Positions 33,668 to 42,315 of a stretch of DNA of 55,998 nt are shown here, piece after piece. The position numbers and the translations under genes are program-made. Position 1 is the first letter of the stretch. Every line of letters starts with the position of its first letter. Origin of the DNA: Mycobacteriales bacterium (GTDB lineage Bacteria > Actinomycetota > Actinomycetes > Mycobacteriales > QHCE01); contig JABFVL010000042.1 of the NCBI GenBank assembly GCA_013362805.1, positions 1 to 55,998 of the forward strand, given 5' to 3'. The notes beneath the pieces are model-generated. The model saw nothing but the letters and a program-made list of their open reading frames with translations. It had not been told where the DNA came from and searched no databases.

Positions 33668-34839
33668 GCGCTCGGCACGCCACTGGCCAGTTCTTGATAA
33701 AGCTCAGCGAGTAGCCGCGTTGACGGAACTTGCTTGCTGCGCTGCGCCATGAACTGTCGGCGGGCATTCTGTCCAGCGTCGAACGCCGCCGCCGGATCAG
33801 AAAGCACCTTGATCACGGTGTCGGCCAAAACTCCGGCGTTGTCCGGCGGAATCAACCAGCCGGTGTCAGGGCGGATACCTTCGCGCATGCCATCGACTTC
33901 GGACGCGATCACCGGCCGACCCAACGCGGCGGCTTCCAGCGGCACCAAAGACATGCCTTCCCACCGTGAAGGACAGATCACCACATCGGCGGCGTACATC
34001 CACCGTAAGGTGTCAGCACGTTCCAATGGCCCAAGCAGGCGAACACCTTCGCCCGCGCTGGCCTTGAGCTCGTTATACAGCGCACCTGTTCCGATGAGCG
34101 CCAGCTCAGCTGTGGGTATTTCCTCGCGCACCTTTCTCCACGCTTGAATAGCCACGTCCTGGCCCTTCTGGCGAGCCAGGCGCGCCGCCAACACCACCAA
34201 GGGTTGACCAGCGGAAATGCCCAACTCTCCGCGCACCCGCGCGCGATACACATCGACGAGCTCATCAATAAGTTCCATGTCTACGCGGTTCGGCAACACC
34301 GCGATCCGTCCACGTATCCCAGCCGCACGGCCCGTGGCGGCTTCGCCTTGGGAAACACAGGCGGTCACGGCGGTCCAGCCCGCCGCGAACCGCTCCCACT
34401 CGCGCACAAGACGGCGCATGAAGCCCTTGCTGGCCAAAAAGGACCACGCATGCGGACTAAAAACCGTGGGCACCCGCCCACGCAACAGCATTCGGCCCAC
34501 CAAACCAGCTTTCGCGCAATGCAGGTGCACAACATCGGGTTGCACACGGTTCACAATTGCGCGCAAGCTTGACCATTCACGCACCACACTCAGTCCTGGT
34601 TCACGGCGCGCCTGCCATGGCACAACATGTGCTCCGGCGGCACGGGAAAGTTCGCCGAGACGCCCACCAGGACAGGCCAGCGTAACCGTCATTCCACTAC
34701 TAACCTGGTACGCCACGTAGTCGGAAACACAGTGCGCTAGCCCAGTATTGACCGCGTGCGAAACATGCAATACACGCAACGAACGAGAAGGAGATGACGT
34801 GTCAGGAACTGGCAGGTCAGGGCGGTCAACTGAGTCCAT
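33664..34839 (-). CDS. Family 4 glycosyltransferase
   Basis: The 391-residue protein is a GT-B enzyme. The N-lobe (LRVLHVSHAVNTGLAHCVSDYV, VQPDVVHLHCAKAGLVG) and the C-lobe (LVVLAARLARQKGQDVAI, YAADVVICPSRWEGMSLVPLEAAALGRPVIAS) show the EGxxLxxLEAxAxG nucleotide-sugar site. It adds a sugar from a nucleotide donor in the cytoplasm. The start is unclear: ATG at 34839 has no SD, and the frame is open to 34968. At 34839 its first 41 bases overlap, head to head, the start of the divergent GT4–GT2 gene. A TTG closer to RVLHVSH is possible. It is convergent with the kinase-like gene. Confidence 0.87.
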   Translation of the reverse strand: MDSVDRPDLPVPDTSSPSRSLRVLHVSHAVNTGLAHCVSDYVAYQVSSGMTVTLACPGGRLGELSRAAGAHVVPWQARREPGLSVVREWSSLRAIVNRVQPDVVHLHCAKAGLVGRMLLRGRVPTVFSPHAWSFLASKGFMRRLVREWERFAAGWTAVTACVSQGEAATGRAAGIRGRIAVLPNRVDMELIDELVDVYRARVRGELGISAGQPLVVLAARLARQKGQDVAIQAWRKVREEIPTAELALIGTGALYNELKASAGEGVRLLGPLERADTLRWMYAADVVICPSRWEGMSLVPLEAAALGRPVIASEVDGMREGIRPDTGWLIPPDNAGVLADTVIKVLSDPAAAFDAGQNARRQFMAQRSKQVPSTRLLAELYQELASGVPSA

Positions 34840-37108
34840 AACGGACTTGGGGGAAATGGGAACAGAAGCGCGATCGGTCACGACTGGTGAGAGTGCCACA
34901 TCGGCCACAAGTGTCGCTACCGCGAAAATTTCCGCCCCGGGCGAAGAAGCCTCACCTTTTTTCACCACAACCGAAGCGGGCTACCTCACCCGACGACTGC
35001 GGACTGTCATTGTTAGCGGCTTCGGAATGCTTGGTGGGGCCGAATCCTGGCTACTGTCCATGCTGGATGCGAGTAAGGATCGCCTAGATATCGGGGTAAT
35101 TCTGCTCGCCGACGGTCCCCTACGCCAGGAACTCGAAGCCCGAGGCATACACGTTATTGTCCGCGCCACAAGCGCTAGCAAGAGTGCCATGTTCCGAGCC
35201 AGTTGGTGGCTGCGTCGACAACTCAAACGCACTTCACCAGACCTGGTCCTCGCTAACGGCGTAAAAGCGGCCGCGATCGCTTGCCCAGCCGCCCGACTCG
35301 TCGGTGTGCGCAGCGTATGGGTAAAACACGATCACAGTTACGACAAAACTTTGGCGAGACCGCTCGCGAAGTTGGCTACCGGCGTTATCGCCACCGCGCA
35401 CAGCCTGTGCGCCGCTACAAAACGCCCCGACATCACCGTCATCGAACCGCCGCGACCCGTGCCAGCGCATAGTCGAGAAGCCGCTCACACGCTACTCCGT
35501 GAGGCTGGCATCGAACTTCCCCAGGCGAAAGTACTGGCGATGCTGGGTCGATACGTTCCTTACAAAGGCATCGACACCGCTATTCGGGCGCTTGCCCAAC
35601 CAGAAGCCGCCGGGTGGAACTTGGTCACCATTGGCGGAATCGATCCGGCACACCCAAACGAGAAAGAACGACTCGCGGCATTGGCCACCGAACTAGGTGT
35701 GTCTTCGCGCGTGCAGCTGGCGGACTATCTACCCGAAGCGGGGCGCATGCTCGCGGCCGCCGACGCCCTGGCCGTGCTCACCCACGGTGGAGGACCTGGT
35801 CGCGAAGGCTATGGCATGTCCGCGGCCGAAGCGATGGCCGCGAAACTGCCAGTCATCGCGATCAACGATGGAGGGCCAGTCGCCAAGCGCATTGATTCCG
35901 ATGATTCGGGCACCGTCGCGGGGCTCTTGATTCCACCAGCGGACCCCACCGCACTAGCCGAGGCGCTTTCCACCTTGAACGGCCCCGTGCTCAGAGAAAT
36001 GATGGGCGTCGAAGGCCATCGACGCATAGCCGAAGCCCCCGATGCCACCGAAAGCGGGCGACGCTTCGCCAGCGCCCTCACCCGCACCGCTCTCCGGCCC
36101 GGCGCTGGACTGCGCGAAGGCCCGGACTTGACCGTGATCGCTCCCGTTTTTAATGAGGGGCCCGTGATCACCAAACTGCTGGACCTCATCAAGCCCCAGC
36201 TTGGGGCCCACGATGAATTCCTGCTCATTGACGGCGGCTCGCGGGACGAAACCCGAGAGACCATCAGGCAATACGCCAGTCGCGACTCACGCATCAAACT
36301 CATCGAAGATGATGGCGGGAACATCGCTCATAGCCGCAATGTTGGCATCCGCGCGGCAAAACGTACATTCGTCGCGTGCACGGACGCGGGCTGCGATCCC
36401 GGCCCCAACTGGCTCAACGCGTTTCGCGCAGCGGCGGCCGAACACAACGGAATGGTGCTGGGGGTTTACCACACCGGCATGCGTAACTGGTTTGAAAAAG
36501 CAATGGCAGCTGTGGCCTGGGCGGATCCCGTTGAACTCCAACGTCCAACCCCATTTCGCCGACTGTACGGAAAAATCTTGGGGCGTTGGTTTCTGCCCCA
36601 TCGCGTCGAAGGGCGTTCCGTCGGGTTCAGCACCGAGGCTTTCAACGCCGCGGGCGGATTTCCAGAATATTTGGCGATCGCCGAAGACGAGGCATTCGGG
36701 AAAAACCTGATCGGCGCCGGATATGAGTCAATCCACTCCCTGGACGCCGATGTCATTTGGTACCAACGACCCTCAATCAAAGCGACGTGGCGCCAGTTTT
36801 ATGGCTACGGACATGGCGGTGGCACCTCAAAATCGCCTCTGCTGCTGTTCCGTGACGCCGTTCGCGTTCTCGCCTACGCCATTGCCGCCGCGTTGCCCTT
36901 CGTCCTTGGCACCCTAGGAGTGATCATCACCAGCGCGGGATTGGCGATCTACTTGTCAACGCCGATCGCCCGCCTTATTCGACGGCGCCATAACCCACTG
37001 CTGATCCTGGCACTCCCAGCCTGCTACCTGCTCAAAGACATAGCCAAAGTCGCTGGCGCGACCACCGCTCTATGGTCGGGTCGCAAGCGTAGTCAAGGAA
37101 CGCGGTGA
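34799..37108 (+). CDS. Bifunctional glycosyltransferase, GT4–GT2 fusion with membrane tail
   Basis: The 769-residue protein has a disordered start (1-45) and a GT4 domain at about 50-430 (SGFGMLGGAESWLLSML, LGRYVPYKGIDTAI, GYGMSAAEAMAAKLPVIA). A GT2 domain at about 440-660 follows (LTVIAPVFNEGPVI, LIDGGSRDETRE, ACTDAGCDPGP with the metal-binding Asp, AIAEDEAFGKNLI), with two membrane helices near the end. One chain therefore could add two sugars in succession. GTG at 34799 is fixed by AAGGAG at 34788-34793. The stop overlaps the next start (GTGA), opening a four-gene run of fusion GT, polymerase, flippase and sulfotransferase. Each half is complete, so this is a true fusion and not a remnant. 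Confidence 0.9.
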   Translation: MSGTGRSGRSTESITDLGEMGTEARSVTTGESATSATSVATAKISAPGEEASPFFTTTEAGYLTRRLRTVIVSGFGMLGGAESWLLSMLDASKDRLDIGVILLADGPLRQELEARGIHVIVRATSASKSAMFRASWWLRRQLKRTSPDLVLANGVKAAAIACPAARLVGVRSVWVKHDHSYDKTLARPLAKLATGVIATAHSLCAATKRPDITVIEPPRPVPAHSREAAHTLLREAGIELPQAKVLAMLGRYVPYKGIDTAIRALAQPEAAGWNLVTIGGIDPAHPNEKERLAALATELGVSSRVQLADYLPEAGRMLAAADALAVLTHGGGPGREGYGMSAAEAMAAKLPVIAINDGGPVAKRIDSDDSGTVAGLLIPPADPTALAEALSTLNGPVLREMMGVEGHRRIAEAPDATESGRRFASALTRTALRPGAGLREGPDLTVIAPVFNEGPVITKLLDLIKPQLGAHDEFLLIDGGSRDETRETIRQYASRDSRIKLIEDDGGNIAHSRNVGIRAAKRTFVACTDAGCDPGPNWLNAFRAAAAEHNGMVLGVYHTGMRNWFEKAMAAVAWADPVELQRPTPFRRLYGKILGRWFLPHRVEGRSVGFSTEAFNAAGGFPEYLAIAEDEAFGKNLIGAGYESIHSLDADVIWYQRPSIKATWRQFYGYGHGGGTSKSPLLLFRDAVRVLAYAIAAALPFVLGTLGVIITSAGLAIYLSTPIARLIRRRHNPLLILALPACYLLKDIAKVAGATTALWSGRKRSQGTR

Positions 37109-38373
37109 GCCTCACATATTCGGCGGTCCCCTCGCTCAGGTTCTATCCACTGTGGCTACTGGCCGCGATGTTCGCCTTCGCCGCGCTGGGAAATCGGGCG
37201 GTTCCTGGCGCGCCGTTGGGTATCCAGGTAACTCACCTCGCCTGTGGCGCCGCGATCTGCGCCGTTGCGTGGTGGCATAAGGATGCGCTAGCTGACCTGC
37301 AGTTCCCCCCAGCTCTGTGGTGGGCAGCTGGATACGTGGTGGCCTCCGTGCTGGCGAGCGCGGTGAGCGCAACGCCCGATAAGTCGATCAAAATCACGGC
37401 GACCATGTGTATTGGGCTCGCGCTGGCGGCGGCCATTGTGACGGTGGTGACGACAGTGCGGCACCAATGGTTGCTCGCGATGGCAGCCACAGTAGGCAGC
37501 TTCTTCGCCACTATTCCCGCGATCGCCGCTGGTAAACAACTCGCCACACAGCTGGATGGGGCGGTGATCAATAACCGCCCGACGGGCGCGTTTTCAGATC
37601 CAAACACTTTGGGCACGTACTGCGCGCTGATGATGCTGTTGGCATTGAGTGTGCTGCTGTTTAGCGATGCTCTCTGGCAGAAAATCATCGCCGGGAGTGC
37701 CGCGCTGGCCGCCGGTGCTGCGCTCGCTTTGTCGATGTCGCGGGGCGCCTGGATTGGAGCAGCCCTGGGTTTGCTGGTGCTGTGCGTCGCGCATCGCGGA
37801 GCGCGGCGATTGTTGACCCGCGTGGGGCTCATCACGGCCGTTGTCATCGTCGGTGCGATGACGGTCGCACCAGCTAATTCCCCCTTGTCCGCGATAAGTG
37901 ATCGGGCCGCATCCATTGGCGACCCCAGCGCCAATCCCTACGACGTCAGACCGTTGACTTGGCGAGAAGCAACTCGACAGTTCATCCAATCCCCATTTTT
38001 GGGCCATGGGCCTGGATCCTTTCGGGTGCTATCCGCGCAATCACCGTCCAGTGTCCAGTTCTATCCCCGCCAGCACGCCCACAATGGAATCCTCACCGTG
38101 CTCGCTGAAACAGGAGTAGCCGGACTAGCACCACTCGTGGGATTGTTCGCGACGCTGGGTTGGGCGCTCGCCCGTGGTATTCGCCAATTGCGCCGAGCTG
38201 ACGACCAAAAACAGCTCGCGCTGCTCGCCGGAGTTTTGGCGGCCCTGGTGGCGCTCACTGGGCATTTGATGGTGGACTACACACTGCGTAACCCCACACT
38301 GCTGCTCACGGTGTGGGCTCTACTAGGGCTGGCCATAGCTAGCGGTAGGAACGCCAATGACCTCCCCCAATGA
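37105..38373 (+). CDS. O-antigen ligase/polymerase-like membrane protein
   Basis: The 422-residue protein has about ten membrane segments. Between the later helices lies a large external loop, SPFLGHGPGSFRVLS...YPRQHAHNGILTVLAETGVAGL, which matches the Wzy_C/WaaL family signature (G.G.F ... AHN..L..L.E.G..G). These enzymes join lipid-linked glycan repeat units to each other or to an acceptor on the outer membrane face. In this operon a Wzy polymerase role is more likely than ligase, since actinobacteria lack LPS; this is inference. GTG start at 37105 overlaps the upstream stop by 4 bp, and the frame overlaps the flippase by 17 bp. Confidence 0.88.
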   Translation: MSLTYSAVPSLRFYPLWLLAAMFAFAALGNRAVPGAPLGIQVTHLACGAAICAVAWWHKDALADLQFPPALWWAAGYVVASVLASAVSATPDKSIKITATMCIGLALAAAIVTVVTTVRHQWLLAMAATVGSFFATIPAIAAGKQLATQLDGAVINNRPTGAFSDPNTLGTYCALMMLLALSVLLFSDALWQKIIAGSAALAAGAALALSMSRGAWIGAALGLLVLCVAHRGARRLLTRVGLITAVVIVGAMTVAPANSPLSAISDRAASIGDPSANPYDVRPLTWREATRQFIQSPFLGHGPGSFRVLSAQSPSSVQFYPRQHAHNGILTVLAETGVAGLAPLVGLFATLGWALARGIRQLRRADDQKQLALLAGVLAALVALTGHLMVDYTLRNPTLLLTVWALLGLAIASGRNANDLPQ

Positions 38374-39895
38374 AGTCGCCAAGATCGCCCGCTCTGGTGG
38401 AGTGAGTTTCGCCGGCGCGGTTATCGGCGCGCTCGGTGGCTTCGCGCTTGTTGTGTTGGTCAGCCGTGGACTAGGCGCTAGTGGCGCGGGCGTGTTCTCC
38501 CTGCTAGTGGCCGTGTTCATGACTTTAACTGTCGCTGGTCGGTTGGGCGTGGACTCCGCATTGGTGCGGCTATTGCCACGGCTGAGGGTTCAGGGGCGCG
38601 TTCAAGAAATCACCTCCACTGTCATCGCGGCGCTGGTCCCGGTGACAATCGCGATGACAGTGGGAGCGGCGGGCCTGTGGGTGCTCGCGGACGAGGTGTC
38701 ACATTGGCTCACCGAAACCCATGACAACGAGCAACTGCTGCGCATCGTCGCCGCGCTGCTTCCGCTGAACACCGCCGGCTATGTGGCCTTGGCCGCCACT
38801 CGCGGCTTGGGCTCGGTGCGCCCCCTTGTGCTAGTGGAAAACATCCTTAAACCTTGCTTGCGATGCGCGCTCGTAGGCGTGGCTCTACTGTGGGGCTCCG
38901 GCGTTTTCGGGGTGACCGTCGCGTGGGCCTTCGCATCCGTTTTGGGCACCGGCATCGCCGGCTTGGCTTTGTACCGAGCATTGCGACTCATCCGCGCCGC
39001 CGAACCACCTGCGACCGGAAATGTGGAAAACGCTGGGCTTGCGGTGCGCGAGCTGTGGGGCTTTGCTGTACCCAGGGCAGGTGCGCAGATTTGCGAGATC
39101 CTCGGGCTGCACGTCGGCATCGTGTTGGCCGGCTTGTTGGGCAATACCGCCGATGCGGGCGTCTATAACGCGGTGCTGCGTTTGGTGCTAGCCGGCACCT
39201 TGGCGCTACAGGCGCTGCGCATCGCGATCGCACCGCAGCTCTCACGTTTGGTGAGCTCCGGCGAACACGAGCAGGCCCAGCTAATTCACCACGCTTCGAC
39301 AACGTGGGTGGTGCTGATTTCGTGGCCCGCATATGTGCTGATGGCGGCCTGGCCGCAGCAAGTGTTGAGCCTCTTTGGTACCCAGTTCGACAGCGGTGCT
39401 GGCCCGTTGCGGATATTGGCGTTGGCGATGTTGGTGAATCTCGCGACTGGAAATGTGGGCACTGTCTTGTTGATGAGCGGTCGCAGTGGTGCGAACGCAT
39501 TGATCGCTGTTGGTTCACTCATTTTGCAGATTGGTGGTGCCCTACTCCTCGCACCGTGGCTCGGGGTGTTCGCTGTGGTGATAGCGAAAGCGGCAGCAAT
39601 TGTGGCGGAGAACCTGATCATGGAAAACGTGGTGCGCACTGGCGAAAAGCTGACCACCCTGTGCCCGTCAGTGTGGCGGGCGATGGGACTGGCTGTGTTG
39701 TGCTTCGGCGTTCCGGCATGTGCCCTACAAATGGCAGGGGTTCATAGCTTTGCCGTGGCATGTGTCAGTGCCGTATCTGCGGCGGCTGTCTACATTGGTG
39801 CGATTTATCGACTACGCTCCTTGCTTCATTGCGAGGTGTTCGTGACATCCCTTCGACGTCCTCGCGTAAAAGCCGCGGCTACCCCGCTTTCGTGA
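38357..39895 (+). CDS. Wzx-like polysaccharide flippase (MOP superfamily)
   Basis: The 512-residue protein has about fourteen hydrophobic segments in the spacing of MOP-family oligosaccharide flippases. VSFAGAVIGALGGFALVVLVSRGLGASGAGVF near the N-terminus (split here only for description) is the usual first helix with R..G....G.F. It would move the undecaprenyl-linked repeat unit to the outer face, just before polymerisation by the gene overlapping it by 17 bp. The C-terminal tail is basic (SLRRPRVKAAATPLS). The sulfotransferase start follows 15 bp after its stop. Confidence 0.9.
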   Translation: MTSPNEVAKIARSGGVSFAGAVIGALGGFALVVLVSRGLGASGAGVFSLLVAVFMTLTVAGRLGVDSALVRLLPRLRVQGRVQEITSTVIAALVPVTIAMTVGAAGLWVLADEVSHWLTETHDNEQLLRIVAALLPLNTAGYVALAATRGLGSVRPLVLVENILKPCLRCALVGVALLWGSGVFGVTVAWAFASVLGTGIAGLALYRALRLIRAAEPPATGNVENAGLAVRELWGFAVPRAGAQICEILGLHVGIVLAGLLGNTADAGVYNAVLRLVLAGTLALQALRIAIAPQLSRLVSSGEHEQAQLIHHASTTWVVLISWPAYVLMAAWPQQVLSLFGTQFDSGAGPLRILALAMLVNLATGNVGTVLLMSGRSGANALIAVGSLILQIGGALLLAPWLGVFAVVIAKAAAIVAENLIMENVVRTGEKLTTLCPSVWRAMGLAVLCFGVPACALQMAGVHSFAVACVSAVSAAAVYIGAIYRLRSLLHCEVFVTSLRRPRVKAAATPLS

Positions 39896-39910
39896 ATCGG
39901 AGTCAACGCC

Positions 39911-40846
39911 TTGGAATCTTCCGATACTGCTTCTCCACAACAACATATCGCGGTGAAAAGCCGCACCCGCAGCATCAAAAAGGCGCTGCCCAAGCCGCTG
40001 AAACGAGTTATTCGTTCGACGATTCGCACCTTCGCCGTGCGCACCGCTGAGCGTCGCGTTTTGCCCGATTTCTTGATCATCGGGGCTAAGCGCGGCGGCA
40101 CCACATCGTTGTGGAACTGGCTTGTGCGGCATCCACATGTCGAACCGATGTTCCCGGCCGCTCAGCAGATCAAGAGCCCGCACTACTTCGATATCCACTA
40201 CGACCAGGGCTTGAACTGGTATCGCTCGCATTTCCCTACTCAGGAAGCGCTGCTCGCGCTTGAAAAACGCATGGGAATTCGACCCTTGTGTGGCGAAGCA
40301 AGCCCCTACTACCTTTTCCACCCGCTGGCGGCAGAGCGCGCCCATGCCGTTGTCCCAGAAGCGAAGATCATTGTGTCGCTGCGCAACCCTGTCGACCGTG
40401 CGTATTCGAACTATCACGAGCGGCTCGGAAGCGGCGTCGAAGTGTTGCCTACTTTTGAGGACGCTATTGCCGCCGAACACTCGCGACTAGCGGGCACGGA
40501 CGCTCTGGTTCGAACGGGCGCCTACAGCCCAGAGCACGACAGCCACAGCTATTTGGCCCGTGGACACTACGCTGATCAGCTCACGCCCTGGCTCACTCAT
40601 TACGACCGCGCGAATATTCTTATTCTGCGCTTGGAAGACTTCAAAACCGATGAGGCCGGCGAGTATCGCCGCGTCCAGGAGTTTCTCGGGCTGCCGATCG
40701 AGCCAGCTCCACCAACACCGCGCCATAATCGGCTGCCAGTCCCGCCGATGAACCCGGAGACCCGATCTCGGCTGTTGGAGCTGTACGCGGACTCGAACGC
40801 CAAACTAGAGCAGCTTTTGGGTAGGCCCTTCAACTGGAACACCTGA
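39911..40846 (+). CDS. PAPS-dependent sulfotransferase
   Basis: The 311-residue protein transfers sulfate from PAPS. It shows the 5'-phosphosulfate loop FLIIGAKRGGTTSLWNWL and the 3'-phosphate site IIVSLRNPVDRAYSNYHERL, in the heparan-type sulfotransferase order, with HYADQLTPWL and ILRLEDF between them and the C-terminus. Basic residues in the first 50 positions may contact membrane or substrate; no signal peptide is seen, so it acts in the cytoplasm. TTG start at 39911, with CGGAG eight bases upstream. It is the last gene of the glycan operon, so the likely acceptor is the repeat unit before export. An O-sulfated surface glycan is the inferred product. Confidence 0.92.
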   Translation: MESSDTASPQQHIAVKSRTRSIKKALPKPLKRVIRSTIRTFAVRTAERRVLPDFLIIGAKRGGTTSLWNWLVRHPHVEPMFPAAQQIKSPHYFDIHYDQGLNWYRSHFPTQEALLALEKRMGIRPLCGEASPYYLFHPLAAERAHAVVPEAKIIVSLRNPVDRAYSNYHERLGSGVEVLPTFEDAIAAEHSRLAGTDALVRTGAYSPEHDSHSYLARGHYADQLTPWLTHYDRANILILRLEDFKTDEAGEYRRVQEFLGLPIEPAPPTPRHNRLPVPPMNPETRSRLLELYADSNAKLEQLLGRPFNWNT

Positions 40847-40864
40847 CACGAAACACAGATAGCC

Positions 40865-40885
40865 TCGGATATCTCCGGTATTTTT
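40865..40885 (+). terminator. Weak hairpin with T-run after the sulfotransferase
   Basis: TCGGA (40865-40869) pairs with TCCGG (40874-40878), with one T·G pair, around a 4-base loop. TTTTT follows at 40881-40885. The stem is short, but it sits 19 bp after the operon's last stop, so termination here is plausible. Confidence 0.4.
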
Positions 40886-40914
40886 GGGTGTCAACGTCTG
40901 AGGAGCAAAGCACT

Positions 40915-41361
40915 ATGACACAGTCGCATTCGGAGCGCACCGCTTTAGAAACCACAACGGCGGGCGTTTCACGGCCAAGGCCGCTCCTACCTGGCCCCCT
41001 CCGATACCGGTTCTTCGGTTTGGGCCAGATCGGCGAGCTACATAGCGGTGCCATGTCTCTAGGCGCAAGATCCTCTGGCGAAGACGCTCGTTTGCAGGGT
41101 CTCGCGAACACGGTGGCAGATCTAGTTTGCGGCGTCGGCCCCACACTGCCGACAGCTACCTCAAGCATGGATGTTTCGATTCCTAAAGGTGAGATCGCAG
41201 GTGATCGAAGTACGGCAATCGCGGAGGCACTGCGTGAAATGCCCTCGCCGGTAACGTCCTTGAATATGCCCGACCTCGCGCAAACCGCGAACCGATCTAC
41301 CGCTGCCCCGCCCCCTGTCCATCGGCCCGGCGGAAACACGCCAGGTTTTAAGCGGCGATGA
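40915..41361 (+). CDS. Hypothetical protein, low complexity, unknown
   Basis: The 148-residue frame starts with ATG at 40915 behind GAGGAG (40900-40905), spacing 9, which is the main argument that it is real. A longer frame from GTG at 40888 includes the SD itself and is less likely. The product is polar, with Thr/Ser/Pro-rich ends and a centre of RYRFFGLGQIGELHSGAMSLGA. No domain is recognised. It may be a small secreted or scaffold protein, but no signal peptide is visible. A 182-codon frame lies on the opposite strand; I reject that one for lack of an SD. Confidence 0.5.
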   Translation: MTQSHSERTALETTTAGVSRPRPLLPGPLRYRFFGLGQIGELHSGAMSLGARSSGEDARLQGLANTVADLVCGVGPTLPTATSSMDVSIPKGEIAGDRSTAIAEALREMPSPVTSLNMPDLAQTANRSTAAPPPVHRPGGNTPGFKRR

Positions 41362-41365
41362 ACCG

Positions 41366-41467
41366 ATGAAAGAGTCAAGATCGACGTTGCTCAGCAAGGG
41401 GGTGCGACTCGACGCCTATGCAGCAGGCGCCGACCACTATATAACCGCACGCCTGGACAACGAATAG
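41366..41467 (+). CDS. Possible 33-residue small ORF
   Basis: An ATG four bases after the preceding stop opens a 33-codon frame (MKESRSTLLSKGVRLDAYAA...). The stop/start proximity would allow translational coupling, but there is no clear SD. The peptide has no signal or membrane segment. Low confidence. Confidence 0.25.
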   Translation: MKESRSTLLSKGVRLDAYAAGADHYITARLDNE

Positions 41468-41564
41468 GTGCGCATCGTGAGGGCCTACGTGCTTGTTCGG
41501 GGTCGTTGGCTGATCGTTTGTCAAACTGTTCGCTGATAATGAACATGTGTGTCAGGATGTGTGG

Positions 41565-42107
41565 ATGGCATCTTTTCATCAAGCCAGCCACGCGGCGCGA
41601 CAACATTTTCGAGGCGCCCAAACATACATGAGCGCGTCCATAGTCTTCCCCGTGACGATGGCGGTCAATCAATTCATGAACGGCTCACCAGTGGTCGGTG
41701 CTTTTTCCACTGGGCTAGCGGTCCTCACCGCCGCCATGGTTGAGAAAACCATCCTCACAAACATGGCATTGGGAGGAGCCGACACTGTTCCATCGCCAAC
41801 AGGAAATGGCCACACCGATGGACCTTCCGCAGCGAAGCACCATCTGTCTCGGCTGAAAGCTACAGCTGTGATGTCGTTCGCATTATCACCAAGCCTTGGC
41901 CTCACCGCAGCGGTTAGTGGTGACAAAATATCTGCGGTTGCCGCTGTGGCGTCGACTCTGACCGCGATGGCTGCTTTCTCACAAGCCAGCAAGGCCAGCT
42001 CAGCCTTGGCGAACGAGGATGCGTCACGGCCGGGCCCACCGCACCAAAGGTCTGGCCCAACAGCTCCCCCTCGCTTTGACAAGCCAAATCGTCCACGTTT
42101 GAGCTAG
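41565..42107 (+). CDS. Small hypothetical membrane-associated protein
   Basis: The 180-residue frame starts with ATG at 41565 with AGGA seven bases upstream; in-frame GTG codons a little earlier are alternatives. It contains hydrophobic stretches (SASIVFPVTMAVNQFM, VVGAFSTGLAVLTAAMV, and ISAVAAVASTLTAMAAF) separated by polar parts and a proline-rich basic tail. No family is recognised. It lies between the sulfotransferase operon and the secreted propeller gene with an orphan on its left. A 137-codon antisense frame overlaps it. Confidence 0.45.
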   Translation: MASFHQASHAARQHFRGAQTYMSASIVFPVTMAVNQFMNGSPVVGAFSTGLAVLTAAMVEKTILTNMALGGADTVPSPTGNGHTDGPSAAKHHLSRLKATAVMSFALSPSLGLTAAVSGDKISAVAAVASTLTAMAAFSQASKASSALANEDASRPGPPHQRSGPTAPPRFDKPNRPRLS

Positions 42108-42150
42108 TGTCCGCCGACCCTCGTTGAAGTCATAAACAAAACTCGATGCG

Positions 42151-42170
42151 CGCCTGACATTCTTCAGGCG
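42151..42170. other. Inverted repeat without T-run
   Basis: CGCCTGA (42151-42157) and TCAGGCG (42164-42170) are exact complements around CATTCT, 43 bp after the hypothetical gene. No U-tract follows on the plus strand. It could be a factor-dependent terminator or a binding site upstream of the propeller gene. Nothing else is seen between 42108 and 42302. Confidence 0.35.
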
Positions 42171-42315
42171 TCCACATTGGCCCAATGATGGGAACAAACG
42201 GGCAAATCCTGGCCTGTCCCGCATCGAATTCGTCGCCGATTCGTTAAAATCTGTGACGGCGCGTCTACGGAATTTCACGCCGTGACGCGCATGAACTGGG
42301 TTAAGGAGTGCGGTT

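Noticed and set aside
40830..41378. 182-codon minus-strand frame opposite the 148-residue orphan
   Set aside because: It lacks an SD and overlaps the sulfotransferase end, whereas the plus frame has GAGGAG at good spacing. Certainty is moderate.
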